A DNA stretch of 64,000 nt. Origin: Elusimicrobiota bacterium (GTDB lineage Bacteria; Elusimicrobiota; Elusimicrobia; UBA1565; UBA9628). Made by a program: the position numbers and the translations under genes. The DNA lies in assembly GCA_016194705.1 (NCBI GenBank), contig JACQAZ010000021.1:62001-126000 (forward strand), in the 5' to 3' direction. Under the pieces are notes generated by a model that was given only the letters and a program-made list of their open reading frames with translations, was not told the DNA's origin and ran no database searches. Positions 44,298 to 52,334 of the stretch are shown in pieces (position 1 is the stretch's first letter; each line of letters begins with the position of its first letter).

Positions 44298-45432
44298 AAA
44301 GCCACCAGAGGCCGAGCCAAAAGGCGTGGGAGCCGAAGCCCGCCGCCCACAAGAACCAGTCCATCCTGCCCAGCGCCGCGAGCAGCACGATGAGATAGAC
44401 GTAGTCGCGGCTGGCCACGCGCTCGATGAGCAATCCATGGGGTCCGCGCTGGTCCTCGGGCTTGCGCAGGACGAGCCACCAGACCGAGAACCCGCAGGCG
44501 AGGAAGCCTGAGACGAGCAGGACGCCGGGCAGCTCGAAGGAGGCCTGCGGGAACATCCGGTGGACCCCGATGGGCACCGCGACGAAGGTCGCCAAATGGG
44601 CGAGATGGTCGGCCCAGAGGTCGTAGGCCGCGCCCGACGGCGAGCTCAGGAGCTTGAGCCGGGCCACCTCGCCGTCGCAGCCGTCGAGGATGCAGCAGAA
44701 CCAGAGCAGCAGCGAGCCGGCTAATTGCCAGGCGTGGGAGCCGGATGCCAGCCACCAGGCTCCGAGCAGGCCCAGGATCAGGCTAGCGGTGGTGATGTCG
44801 TTGGGGGTCGCAGGCGTCTTGAGCAGCAGCAGCGAAAGGGCGATGGACAGCTTGCGGTCGGCGCGCGCGATGTAGCCGTCGGTGTCCTTGGGCAGGGCCG
44901 CGCAGAGGGCTTGCTCGGCCAGGCGCACGGAGTCCCCGTGTCCGGCCGCGAGCCATTCGCCGCGGCTTTGAACGCCGACGAACTCCCCCGGATCCTTGAG
45001 GGCGCGCTGGGCCAAGGCCGCGGCCGTCTCGGATGAGCTCAGGATGTCGCCGGCGCGGGGATAGTACGCGGCCACCGCCAGCCCCCCTTGAATCCAGCGC
45101 GCGGGCTTGCCCGCCTTTCGCGCCTCGGCGACGAAGGCGCCCAGAGCCCCGCTGCGAGGGAATCCGTCGGCGCCCATGACGAGGATTGGCTCCGAGGAGT
45201 CGATGTACTTGCCCGCCGCCTCGCCGTTGGCGCAGGGCATCGGGATGGGGCCGAGATTTTGCAGCTGTCTGCGGTAGGCGCTTTGGAAGCCGTGCGAGCC
45301 TCCGCAAAAGACGATCTTGGAGGGAGTCAGATCGGCGGCGGCGCGGTGGGCCGCGCGCAGGGAACTGGGCAGGCTCGCCACGAGGCGGTCGCTGCCGGAG
45401 TCTTGTATGAGGACCTGCAGAGCCTGCGCCAT
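44272..45432 (-). CDS. CDP-alcohol phosphatidyltransferase with N-terminal nucleotidyltransferase-like domain
   Basis: 386 aa. The C-terminal membrane half (about residues 190-386) has the CDP-alcohol motif DGx2ARx8Gx3Dx3D in LDGCDGEVARLKLL followed by SSPSGAAYDLWADH. The N-terminal half looks like a weak nucleotidyltransferase fold (KIVFCGGSHGFQSAY, EPILVMGADGFPRSGA) and lacks an obvious GxGTR-type loop. The fusion resembles the bifunctional inositol-phosphate cytidylyltransferase/di-myo-inositol-phosphate synthase, but the N-terminal part may be degenerate. It would transfer a CDP-activated alcohol into a phospholipid or compatible solute. A TATAAT on the minus strand ends 8 bases before the ATG. 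Confidence 0.75.
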   Translation of the reverse strand: MAQALQVLIQDSGSDRLVASLPSSLRAAHRAAADLTPSKIVFCGGSHGFQSAYRRQLQNLGPIPMPCANGEAAGKYIDSSEPILVMGADGFPRSGALGAFVAEARKAGKPARWIQGGLAVAAYYPRAGDILSSSETAAALAQRALKDPGEFVGVQSRGEWLAAGHGDSVRLAEQALCAALPKDTDGYIARADRKLSIALSLLLLKTPATPNDITTASLILGLLGAWWLASGSHAWQLAGSLLLWFCCILDGCDGEVARLKLLSSPSGAAYDLWADHLAHLATFVAVPIGVHRMFPQASFELPGVLLVSGFLACGFSVWWLVLRKPEDQRGPHGLLIERVASRDYVYLIVLLAALGRMDWFLWAAGFGSHAFWLGLWWLSKPRPSAV

Positions 45433-45440
45433 CGACGAGA

Positions 45441-45446
45441 ATTATA
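45441..45446 (-). promoter_or_regulatory. -10 box of the phosphatidyltransferase gene
   Basis: Perfect TATAAT on the minus strand, 8 bases before ATG 45432; near-leaderless. Confidence 0.55.
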
Positions 45447-45506
45447 CCAATTTACGGCATGACCCTTGAATTCCTTGCGCGGACTAAGGGAGAATACGAG
45501 ACCCTT

Positions 45507-45983
45507 ATGAAAATTATCAATATGGCCGCGGCCGCCATCCTCTTGCCCGCTCTCTGCGCCGCCGGCGGCACCGAGCGGGAGGGACTCAAGCTCCGCCAGC
45601 ACAAGGAGCGCCGGGACATGGGGGCGGCCCAGAAAGACAAGCTCGCCCAGCTCGGGAAGACCCAGCGGGAGGACGAGGAGGCCTTCAAGAAGCGCGAGGA
45701 GGAGCAGAAGGCCCGCTTCGAGAAAGGCCTCAAGGATCAGAGGCGGGCGTTCGACGAATCCTTGACGGGATTGCCAAAAGAGCAGCGCAAAGCCAAGGAA
45801 GGCGAATTCAGCGCCAACCGCAAGGCGGCCCGGGACGACTTCAAGCGCCGCCAGAAGATCCAGGACTCCGAGTTCTACAGCGAGCAGAAAGCCCAGCGGG
45901 ACTTCCTGCGCCGCACTCAGAGCGAGGAGCGGCGGCTCCTCGACGATAAGCAGAGCGGCGAGCGCAAGGCGCTCAAGCCCTAG
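45507..45983 (+). CDS. Secreted highly charged coiled-coil protein
   Basis: 158 aa. Signal peptide MKIINMAAAAILLPALCAAG, then an almost continuous Lys/Arg/Glu/Gln-rich helix (KKREEEQKARFEKGLKDQRR, KAQRDFLRRTQSEERRLLDD), likely a periplasmic coiled coil. No family recognised. The shape recalls Skp/OmpH-like chaperones, but there is no specific motif. The 3' end overlaps the convergent DUF1338 gene by 11 bases. Confidence 0.7.
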   Translation: MKIINMAAAAILLPALCAAGGTEREGLKLRQHKERRDMGAAQKDKLAQLGKTQREDEEAFKKREEEQKARFEKGLKDQRRAFDESLTGLPKEQRKAKEGEFSANRKAARDDFKRRQKIQDSEFYSEQKAQRDFLRRTQSEERRLLDDKQSGERKALKP

Positions 45984-46917
45984 GGTTCTGTCCCTTGCGG
46001 GTCATCTCGAAGAGGTGGAGGGCTTGGGCGCCGAGGAACCCTTCGAAGCGCTCCGATTTTCCGGTCGCGGGGTTGGTCACCCAGGGGCGCTCGGCGACCT
46101 CGAAATAGGCGTAAGGCCACGGCATCTTGACCGTTTCGTGGCCTTCCTTGACCGCGACCTCGATGACCACCGCCTCGGTCGCCGACTGCCTCAGCTTCGA
46201 GCCCCTCTCGCCCTCGATCTCGGCTTTCATCGGGATGCCCACCCGCTTCATCGCGGTCACGGTCTTCTCGATGTCGCCGAGGGCAGAGGTGCCGTGGGAA
46301 TCGACCGAGGCCGTGAAGTGGTTGACGTCGTAGCCGTTGACCAGGACCCAAGCTCCGAATTGGCTTTCCTTGTTGAGCTCGGGGACATCCTCCTTCTGCG
46401 CAAGGCCCCACGGCAGCTCCGCGAAGAACTTGACCGCCGTGTTCAGCAGCGCCGACCGGCTCCTCCCCGACATCGACTCGCAGGCGGCCACGGTCAAGTC
46501 GGAGAGAGGCGCGCGATGGGACTGCAGAGTCCTGGCGATGATGGCGCGCGCCTTGTCGGAGAGCTCCCAGCTCTTGAGCTCGGAGATGAAGAGCTTCGGG
46601 AAGCCGGGGTTCCGGTGGCGGTAATGCACGGCGCTCAAGTGCTTGTCCGGGAATTCGTAGACCCCGGCGGGACTGTAGCCGAGCGGCTCGAAAAGGCGCG
46701 AGATGCGGAAGATCCCGGCCTGAGGCTCTTGGAGCGCGATCGTGCGGAAGGCGATGTGGTCGTTAAGGAAGGTCGCGCCCAGCTTTTCGACCATCTCCTC
46801 GTAGCGCCGCGCGTACTCCACGCGGGAGCGGTAGCGCTCCCACAGCGAGTCCAGCAGCTCGACGAGGAACTTCTCCTTCGGCGTCTGGGCGGAGATCGCC
46901 CGGTGCGGGGCCTGCAT
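45973..46917 (-). CDS. DUF1338 / 2-oxoadipate dioxygenase-decarboxylase-like protein
   Basis: 314 aa. The family signature NDHIAFRTIAL (metal His) is at about residue 53 and NGYDVNHFTASV (second His) at about 200; a Glu ligand is expected late in the protein, around EAVVIEVAVKEG. Characterised members of this VOC-fold family convert 2-oxoadipate to 2-hydroxyglutarate in lysine breakdown (HglS/YdcJ). At 314 residues it is shorter than the typical bacterial HglS. A minus-strand TAGAAT (46932 to 46927) ends 9 bases before the ATG. Neighbours do not indicate lysine catabolism, so the substrate is open. Confidence 0.82.
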   Translation of the reverse strand: MQAPHRAISAQTPKEKFLVELLDSLWERYRSRVEYARRYEEMVEKLGATFLNDHIAFRTIALQEPQAGIFRISRLFEPLGYSPAGVYEFPDKHLSAVHYRHRNPGFPKLFISELKSWELSDKARAIIARTLQSHRAPLSDLTVAACESMSGRSRSALLNTAVKFFAELPWGLAQKEDVPELNKESQFGAWVLVNGYDVNHFTASVDSHGTSALGDIEKTVTAMKRVGIPMKAEIEGERGSKLRQSATEAVVIEVAVKEGHETVKMPWPYAYFEVAERPWVTNPATGKSERFEGFLGAQALHLFEMTRKGQNPRA

Positions 46918-46937
46918 ACGCCCCGTATTCTACTTAA

Positions 46938-49604
46938 TTAGGCGCCGGTCTTGGCCTTGCCGCCGGCGGCGACCGCGCCGCCATTGTCCGCGGCCGGGCG
47001 AGGAGTCTTGGGCTCCGGGAACGGCGTGTCCATGTGGAGCCAATCGGTCCAGGCCGTCCGCATGATCTTCTCCAGGTCCGCGTCGCTGCGATGGGGACCC
47101 CAGAAGATGATGTCGAGCGCGGTGCGCAGGTTCCAGCCGCCCCCGATGAGGCCGACGGCCACGTTGATGGCCTTGCGGTAGGTCATCTCGTTGAGGCTGC
47201 GGTCCTTCTTCGACTCTTCGTCGTACTTGTTCATGAAGGCGATGAACTCGCCCACGCGCTTCTTGACCTCGTCGCCGTTGACGGCCCGGACGTGCTTGGT
47301 CGGCAGGGCGATGATCTCGGTGATAAGATTCTCGACCACCGAGTAGTTCTTTTTGATGAGCGCGTCGATGGTCTTCTCGGCGTAGCCGAGCATGCCTTCG
47401 TCGTAGCGGGTATGGTGCGTGATCTGGGCGAGCACTTCGATGACGATCGCCTTGTCGAGGTCGATGGCCCACTTGGGCTCGTTCTCCACGACCTTCTTGA
47501 TGCTGTCCTCGAACTGCTTGGCGAGCTTCGAGTCGGCCAGCATGCGGTACTCGTCCTGGCTCTCGAGGCTCTGGAAGTGGTTGCTGTTGTTGAGCGAGCG
47601 CGTCCAGGCGTAGGTCCAATGATGAGTCGCGCCGCTGGCGTCGTCCTCCTCGGTCTTCATCATGGAGGTCTTGTCGTGCCAGAGGTGGACGGTGGTCGGC
47701 GCCTTATCGGGGTCGATGGACTTGACGCCGTCGAGCAGGCGGATGTAGCCGAAGAGCTTCATCATCTTGGTGTACTCGGTCCGGAAGGGGAAGATGCTCT
47801 TGCCCATCGGTCTTAGGACCGCCAGGCCGTCGAAGGCGGCCGCCTCTCCGAAGCCGGCCGGCGAGATGAACTGCTGGTCGAAGACGCCGTAGATCGTGGC
47901 CTGCTTGACCATCTCGTCCTTGCCGTAGAAGGCCATCATGGCGTCGAGCCACTTGCGCAGGGCGTCGACCTCGGGGGTGTAGGTGTCGACGAACTCGCTG
48001 AGGATGTACTCCTTGATCCTGAAGTCGGGCTTGGCGCTCGCATCGCCCTTGTCCCGGCGCGCCTTGGCGTCGATGAGGGCCTGGGTCGCGCGCTGGAGCT
48101 TGGCGACCTTGCGGTCGTTGGGGTTCTGCTTGCCGTTGGTGAAGGCGATCTCGCGGTACTCGCCGTTGGGATAGGTGACGCGCTTGGGAACGTTGAGCTC
48201 CGCGGGCAGGCCCTTGGAGAAGGTGCGCTCCTCGTAAGCCTTGAACTCGGCCATGGCGTGATCCCAGTCGACCTGGTTGGCGACGGGATCGAGCGAGCGG
48301 AACACGCGGTTGTAGCGGCCGCCCTTGCTGCCGTCCGCGCCGTCTTGCGTGGCATTCATATTAGCGGTACCGTTGCCGGCGACGTCCCAAGCCTTGCCGC
48401 CCATGCCCAGCCCGAAGTAGCCCTTGTCGTGCATGAGGGGCTTCTCGGCCTTGTCGGCGGGGTTGAAGAAGGGCACGCCGCTGACCACGACGAACTTGTT
48501 CTCCTGGCCCGTCTTCTTGTCGATCCTCGTGAACTCGAAGCCGAGCTCCTCGCGCAGGCGCTTGAGCGCCTTGCCGGGGTTGCCGTCCTTGTACGTACCG
48601 TTCTCGAAATCCGTGTTGTGAGTCTCGCCGTTGGCGTGCTTGTCGGACGCCGTGAACTTGCCGGTCATGCTCTGGTTGAAATCGGTCAAGATGTAGGTCT
48701 TGATGCCGGCCTTCTTGAGCTTCGCGATGGCGTCGACGACCTTGGCGTCGCCGATCTCGAAGTATTTGATGATGAAATGCTTGTCCTCGGTCTTGATGCC
48801 CTTGAAGGCGATGTACGCGTCGATGTCCTTGGCGAGGTTCTCGCCGGGGTCGACAGCCGGAACGCCCGGATAGGGGTGGGAGATTCCCATCACGACGGCG
48901 TCGTCCAGGCTGGCCAGCGCGGAGGGGATCTCGACGGCCGGAGGAAGCGGGGTGGCCTTCTCCCAGGTCTTGCCCTTGTCCTGAGTGTCGGAGACGTCGG
49001 TGGCCGGAGCCGCCGGCTTGGCCGGGGTCGGCGGAGCCTTGCCGGTGCCCTGGTCGCCGTGGCTCTTGCGGTCGCCGCGGGCGAGCTTTGCTTCTGGAGC
49101 CTTCTCGCCTGACGCGGCATCGGGGGCGACGACGGGAGTCGAAGGGGTCGCGGCCGCGACCGAGGCGTCGAAAGTGTGGCCGAGGGTCTTGGCGGCGCCG
49201 GCGATGTCGCCGTCCTTGATCTGCTCGCGCAGGGCGCTCGCCATCTCCTTCGTGATCGGAACGAGCTCCGCTTTGCCGCCGCCCTGCGGCATGACCAGGG
49301 CCTGGGCTCCCGGACGGATCGTCTGCGGGATCATCAGGACTCCGCCGCCCGCGTCGAGGACCACGACGGGGCCCTTGCTGGCGAGCTCGGTGGCCATCGC
49401 CTGGTTCATGGTTATTAAGGAAGAAACTGGGGCCGGCAGTCCCGCGGTGAGCGCGCCCCCGGGGGAGACGACGACCGCGGAGGGGGGCAGGACCTTGAGG
49501 TTGACGGCGCGGAACTCGACGCCGAAGGCGGCGCTGGCGGAGAGCGAGAGAGCGAGGGCGAGGCGGAGCGTCCGGCTGGCGCGGCCATTCATCAATTTAT
49601 CCAT
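46938..49604 (-). CDS. Large secreted PLD-like protein with a lineage-specific N-terminal domain (paralogue 1)
   Basis: 888 aa. Signal peptide ending SASAAFG, then a conserved N-terminal module (VEFRAVNLKVLPPSAVVV through TLGHTFDAS, about residues 29-150) shared with the next gene, a Pro/Ala linker (150-215), and a large C-terminal region. Two phospholipase-D-like sites are visible: HDK in LMHDKGYFGLG followed by GNGTANMN (about 390-415), and HDK in LWHDKTSMMK followed by SLNNSNHFQSLE (about 645-680). The Asp of the standard HxKx4D motif is missing at both, so activity is uncertain. Secreted; substrate unknown. Confidence 0.72.
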   Translation of the reverse strand: MDKLMNGRASRTLRLALALSLSASAAFGVEFRAVNLKVLPPSAVVVSPGGALTAGLPAPVSSLITMNQAMATELASKGPVVVLDAGGGVLMIPQTIRPGAQALVMPQGGGKAELVPITKEMASALREQIKDGDIAGAAKTLGHTFDASVAAATPSTPVVAPDAASGEKAPEAKLARGDRKSHGDQGTGKAPPTPAKPAAPATDVSDTQDKGKTWEKATPLPPAVEIPSALASLDDAVVMGISHPYPGVPAVDPGENLAKDIDAYIAFKGIKTEDKHFIIKYFEIGDAKVVDAIAKLKKAGIKTYILTDFNQSMTGKFTASDKHANGETHNTDFENGTYKDGNPGKALKRLREELGFEFTRIDKKTGQENKFVVVSGVPFFNPADKAEKPLMHDKGYFGLGMGGKAWDVAGNGTANMNATQDGADGSKGGRYNRVFRSLDPVANQVDWDHAMAEFKAYEERTFSKGLPAELNVPKRVTYPNGEYREIAFTNGKQNPNDRKVAKLQRATQALIDAKARRDKGDASAKPDFRIKEYILSEFVDTYTPEVDALRKWLDAMMAFYGKDEMVKQATIYGVFDQQFISPAGFGEAAAFDGLAVLRPMGKSIFPFRTEYTKMMKLFGYIRLLDGVKSIDPDKAPTTVHLWHDKTSMMKTEEDDASGATHHWTYAWTRSLNNSNHFQSLESQDEYRMLADSKLAKQFEDSIKKVVENEPKWAIDLDKAIVIEVLAQITHHTRYDEGMLGYAEKTIDALIKKNYSVVENLITEIIALPTKHVRAVNGDEVKKRVGEFIAFMNKYDEESKKDRSLNEMTYRKAINVAVGLIGGGWNLRTALDIIFWGPHRSDADLEKIMRTAWTDWLHMDTPFPEPKTPRPAADNGGAVAAGGKAKTGA

Positions 49605-49610
49605 GCTGAT

Positions 49611-49616
49611 AGTATA
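49611..49616 (-). promoter_or_regulatory. -10 box set 6 bases before the PLD-like paralogue 1 start
   Basis: TATACT on the minus strand, 6 bases before ATG 49604. The sequence TATACTATCA(G/A)CATG and the upstream block AGG(C/A)CTCAGGC are shared with the paralogue at 51679. CCTAGGACC lies at 49644-49652. Confidence 0.65.
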
Positions 49617-49708
49617 TGCGGCGCCTTGGGAAACCGCCTGAGGCCTAGGACCTAACGGGTCGCGGCAAATGGCCCGGGTCTTAGGATTTCAGTATGGGAC
49701 CCGAGGGC

Positions 49709-51679
49709 CTAGGTCGTCCGGGCCCTGGCCGGTTTCTTCGTCGACCGCGCCTTGGCGGGCTTCTTGGCGGTCCGTTTGCGGGCGGGCTTGGGAACGGCGG
49801 TGGTCGTCGGCTGCGCGCCGTTCCAGGGGCCGAGGTGCGCCGTCTTGCCCTTCTTCTCGCCGGCGAGCTTGTCGCGCAGCTTTTGGACGAGCTCGGGGGC
49901 CAGGTCGTGGGCGAGGCTCCAGAGATACCTGTAATGAGCCGCGAAGTACTTGGCGTAGAAGCCGTTCCAGAGCTGGATGTTCTCGAAGTTGTGGCTAAAG
50001 GCGTTCCGGCTGATGTTGAGCGAGTCGGCCATCTTGACGATGCCGTCGATCATGTCGGCGTCGAAGCCCATGTCCTTCTCATGCTGCTTGGAATGCAAGT
50101 TGGAGGGCTTGTGCTGGACCTCCATGTCGGGACCGTGGATGTCCTTGACCGACATCTTGCTGTCGATGAGGCCGACCACCGGGGTCGCGTTGGCGACCTG
50201 CCCCGCGTCGGCGATCATGCTGGAATCGACTTTCCGGCCGATCCCGGCCACGATGGCCGCGACCATGTCGGGCGTCGGGAAGGGGGAGAACATCGCGATG
50301 CGCAGCTGCGCCTTGGCGAGATTGATCGCCTTGACGAGGATGGATTCTCCCTGGCCGTTGGGCGAGAACACCACCTTCGGGAACGGCACGCCGTGCAGCT
50401 TGAGGTCCGCGCTGGGCTCGACGGTCGGGATCGGGTCGGCCGGGTCGAACTTAGGGTCCTCGGGGTTGAGCTTGGGATCGAACTTGCGCGCCCGGCGCTG
50501 GAGCCAGGCCGCGTAGCGCTCGAAGGCGTCGATGCGCTCGGCGTCTTCCGTGAAGACGACGAGCTCCCAGTGGTTTTGCTGGGAGGTTTTGGTGTAGTTG
50601 AAGGAGCCGCCCTGCAAGAGCTTGCCGTTGGGTCCGCGGAAAACGGTGAACTTGTTGTGGTTGATGCCGATGTCGCCGAGCCCCTTGAGGATGTAGAGCT
50701 CGAGGTTGCCGCCCGTGGCCGGCAGGTTCTCGATGACGTAATTCATCGCCTCGGTGCGGGGAGTGGTCCTGCCGCCGTGCTTGGCCTGCGGCATCTTGTC
50801 CGGGAACCAGTTGCTGTAGTCGCCGATGAAGACGATCTTCTCCCCGGCCTTGGCCTTCTCCACGATGGACTTGGCCATGTCCATGTCGTCGAAATTGTAG
50901 GCGACGATGGTCGCCGCGGTGGCTTGGGCGTGGGCCTTGACCCACAGCGAGGAGATATCGGTGCCCTCGGCGGGCGAGGCGATGATCGGCAGGCTCTCCG
51001 TTCCGTACTTGATCTGGGGGCGCTTGGCCGGATTGAGAAGGTCGGCGTCGGACCAATCCTGGCCGTTCGGGAGGGCGGAAAGCGGCGCGGGGACCGCGGC
51101 CGGCGGCGCCTTGCCGGTTCCCTGGTCGCCGCGTGTCCTGCCGCCGGCGGGGGCCAACGCCGCTTCGGGAGCTTTCTCTGCGGCGGCGGGCTCGGGAGCG
51201 ACGACGGGAGCGCCGGACGCCGAGAACGCGGCGGCCGAGGCGTCGAAGGTATGGCCCAAGGTCTTGGCCGCGGCCGCGATGTCGCCGTCCTTCATCTGCT
51301 GGCGCAGGGCGGAGGCCATGTCCTTGGTGATGGGAACGAGTTCGGCCTTGCCGCCGCCCTGGGGCATGACCAGGGCTTGAGCGCCGGGCCGGATCATCTG
51401 CGGGACCATCAACACCGCGCCGCCCGCGTCGAGGACGACCACCGGGCCTTGGTTGGCCATGGCCGAGGCCATCGACTGGTCTTGGCTGATCACGGAGAAA
51501 ATTTGCGCGGACAATCCCGAGGCGAGTCCAGTCTGGGGCGTGATGACGACCGCGGTGGGGGGGATGACTTTGAGATTGACGGCGCGGAACTCGACGCCGA
51601 AAGCGGAGCTCGCGGTCAGGGAGAGGGCCAAGGCGAGGCGGGCCATCCGGCTGACGCGGCTATTGAGGAAGTTTCGCAT
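49709..51679 (-). CDS. Secreted PLD-like protein with the same N-terminal domain (paralogue 2)
   Basis: 656 aa from ATG 51679, set by a TATACT box 6 bases upstream and by alignment with paralogue 1; a longer reading to 51787 would cross the promoter. Signal peptide ends LTASSAFG, then the shared module VEFRAVNLKVIPPTAVVI through TLGHTFDAS. PLD-like motifs: HNK in INHNKFTVFRG followed by LLQGGSFNYT, and a full HxKx4D in LHSKQHEKD followed by ADSLNISRNAFSHNFE. This copy is closer to a working HKD nuclease/phospholipase. The C-terminus is a Lys/Arg/Ala-rich tail (KKPAKARSTKKPARAR), which could bind nucleic acid or anionic polymers. Confidence 0.78.
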   Translation of the reverse strand: MRNFLNSRVSRMARLALALSLTASSAFGVEFRAVNLKVIPPTAVVITPQTGLASGLSAQIFSVISQDQSMASAMANQGPVVVLDAGGAVLMVPQMIRPGAQALVMPQGGGKAELVPITKDMASALRQQMKDGDIAAAAKTLGHTFDASAAAFSASGAPVVAPEPAAAEKAPEAALAPAGGRTRGDQGTGKAPPAAVPAPLSALPNGQDWSDADLLNPAKRPQIKYGTESLPIIASPAEGTDISSLWVKAHAQATAATIVAYNFDDMDMAKSIVEKAKAGEKIVFIGDYSNWFPDKMPQAKHGGRTTPRTEAMNYVIENLPATGGNLELYILKGLGDIGINHNKFTVFRGPNGKLLQGGSFNYTKTSQQNHWELVVFTEDAERIDAFERYAAWLQRRARKFDPKLNPEDPKFDPADPIPTVEPSADLKLHGVPFPKVVFSPNGQGESILVKAINLAKAQLRIAMFSPFPTPDMVAAIVAGIGRKVDSSMIADAGQVANATPVVGLIDSKMSVKDIHGPDMEVQHKPSNLHSKQHEKDMGFDADMIDGIVKMADSLNISRNAFSHNFENIQLWNGFYAKYFAAHYRYLWSLAHDLAPELVQKLRDKLAGEKKGKTAHLGPWNGAQPTTTAVPKPARKRTAKKPAKARSTKKPARARTT

Positions 51680-51685
51680 GTTGAT

Positions 51686-51691
51686 AGTATA
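51686..51691 (-). promoter_or_regulatory. -10 box set 6 bases before the PLD-like paralogue 2 start
   Basis: TATACT on the minus strand, 6 bases before ATG 51679, in a context nearly identical to that of paralogue 1. Confidence 0.65.
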
Positions 51692-51745
51692 CGCGGCGCT
51701 CCGGAAAATAGCCTGAGTCCTATGGCCCAAAAGGGAAAGGGATTT

Positions 51746-51785
51746 GGCCCGGGCCTTTTGTAAGTATAATCTAGGACCCGGGTCC
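51746..51785 (+). promoter_or_regulatory. -10 box with flanking palindromes upstream of the YciI-like gene
   Basis: TATAAT at 51765-51770 is flanked by GGCCCGGGCC (51746-51755) and by GGACCCGGGTCC (51774-51785). The second palindrome would cover the transcription start, a typical operator position for a repressor. Confidence 0.55.
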
Positions 51786-51807
51786 AAAATAGGACTTCGG
51801 CGACTCC

Positions 51808-52074
51808 ATGGCCCTATTCGTCAAGATCGAGCGCGGCATCGTCGACAAGAAGGTCTTCGACGAGTTCGTCCCGGCGCACAAGGAGTACGTCCAAAAGCTC
51901 AACGAACACGGCCACAAGGTGCGCAGCGGCTATTGGGCCGACTACGGCGGCGGGATGATGCTCTTCGAGGCGACCGACATCACCCAGGCCCGCGCGATCG
52001 TCCGCGAGGACCCCCTCGTGCGCAACGGCTGCGTTTCGTGGGAACTTCACGAGTGGAAGCTCGTGTCCCATTGA
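51808..52074 (+). CDS. YciI-like (YCII-domain) protein
   Basis: 88 aa small alpha/beta protein. VFDEFVPAHKEYVQKL, GGGMMLFEATDITQAR and REDPLVRNGCVSWELHEW fit the dimeric ferredoxin-like YCII family, with the His of PAHKEYV and the Asp of the REDPLV motif as the usual catalytic pair. Precise function of the family is mostly unknown. It has its own promoter with palindromes around the start site, and faces away from the PLD-like pair. Confidence 0.82.
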   Translation: MALFVKIERGIVDKKVFDEFVPAHKEYVQKLNEHGHKVRSGYWADYGGGMMLFEATDITQARAIVREDPLVRNGCVSWELHEWKLVSH

Positions 52075-52099
52075 AATCGCGGGATCAAATGGATACACC
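52071..52099 (+). promoter_or_regulatory. Sigma-70 type promoter of the Cys-rich lipoprotein gene
   Basis: TTGAAA (52071-52076), 17 bases, TACACC (52094-52099), then 6 bases to ATG 52106: a leaderless arrangement. The -35 overlaps the stop of the YciI-like gene. Confidence 0.68.
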
Positions 52100-52105
52100 A
52101 TCCCT

Positions 52106-52333
52106 ATGAAAACACTGAATCTGGTCCTGTTGGGCTCGCTGTTGGCGATCGCCGGCTGCGCGTCGCACAACATCCGGGAAGGCGGCGAGTGCAAATCCAG
52201 CGGGGATTGCGTGAGGCCCACGCTCTGCAGCGGGGGGACCTGCGTGCGCGAGCATTACTCCTCCGGGCACAAGTGCGAGGTCGACGCCGACTGCATGGGC
52301 GTCAACCGCTGCATCGACCGGAAGTGCCAGTAA
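52106..52333 (+). CDS. Small Cys-rich lipoprotein
   Basis: 75 aa. Lipoprotein signal MKTLNLVLLGSLLAIAGC, then about 57 residues with eight further Cys in a repeated pattern (GGECKSSGDCVRPTLCSGGT, then HKCEVDADCMGVNRC), which resembles two Dickkopf/EB-like knots (C-x5-C-x6-C-type spacing). Disulphide-bonded surface peptide is the likely form. The stop is followed after 1 base by the next gene, so the two may be co-transcribed. No known function. Confidence 0.72.
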   Translation: MKTLNLVLLGSLLAIAGCASHNIREGGECKSSGDCVRPTLCSGGTCVREHYSSGHKCEVDADCMGVNRCIDRKCQ

Positions 52334-52334
52334 G

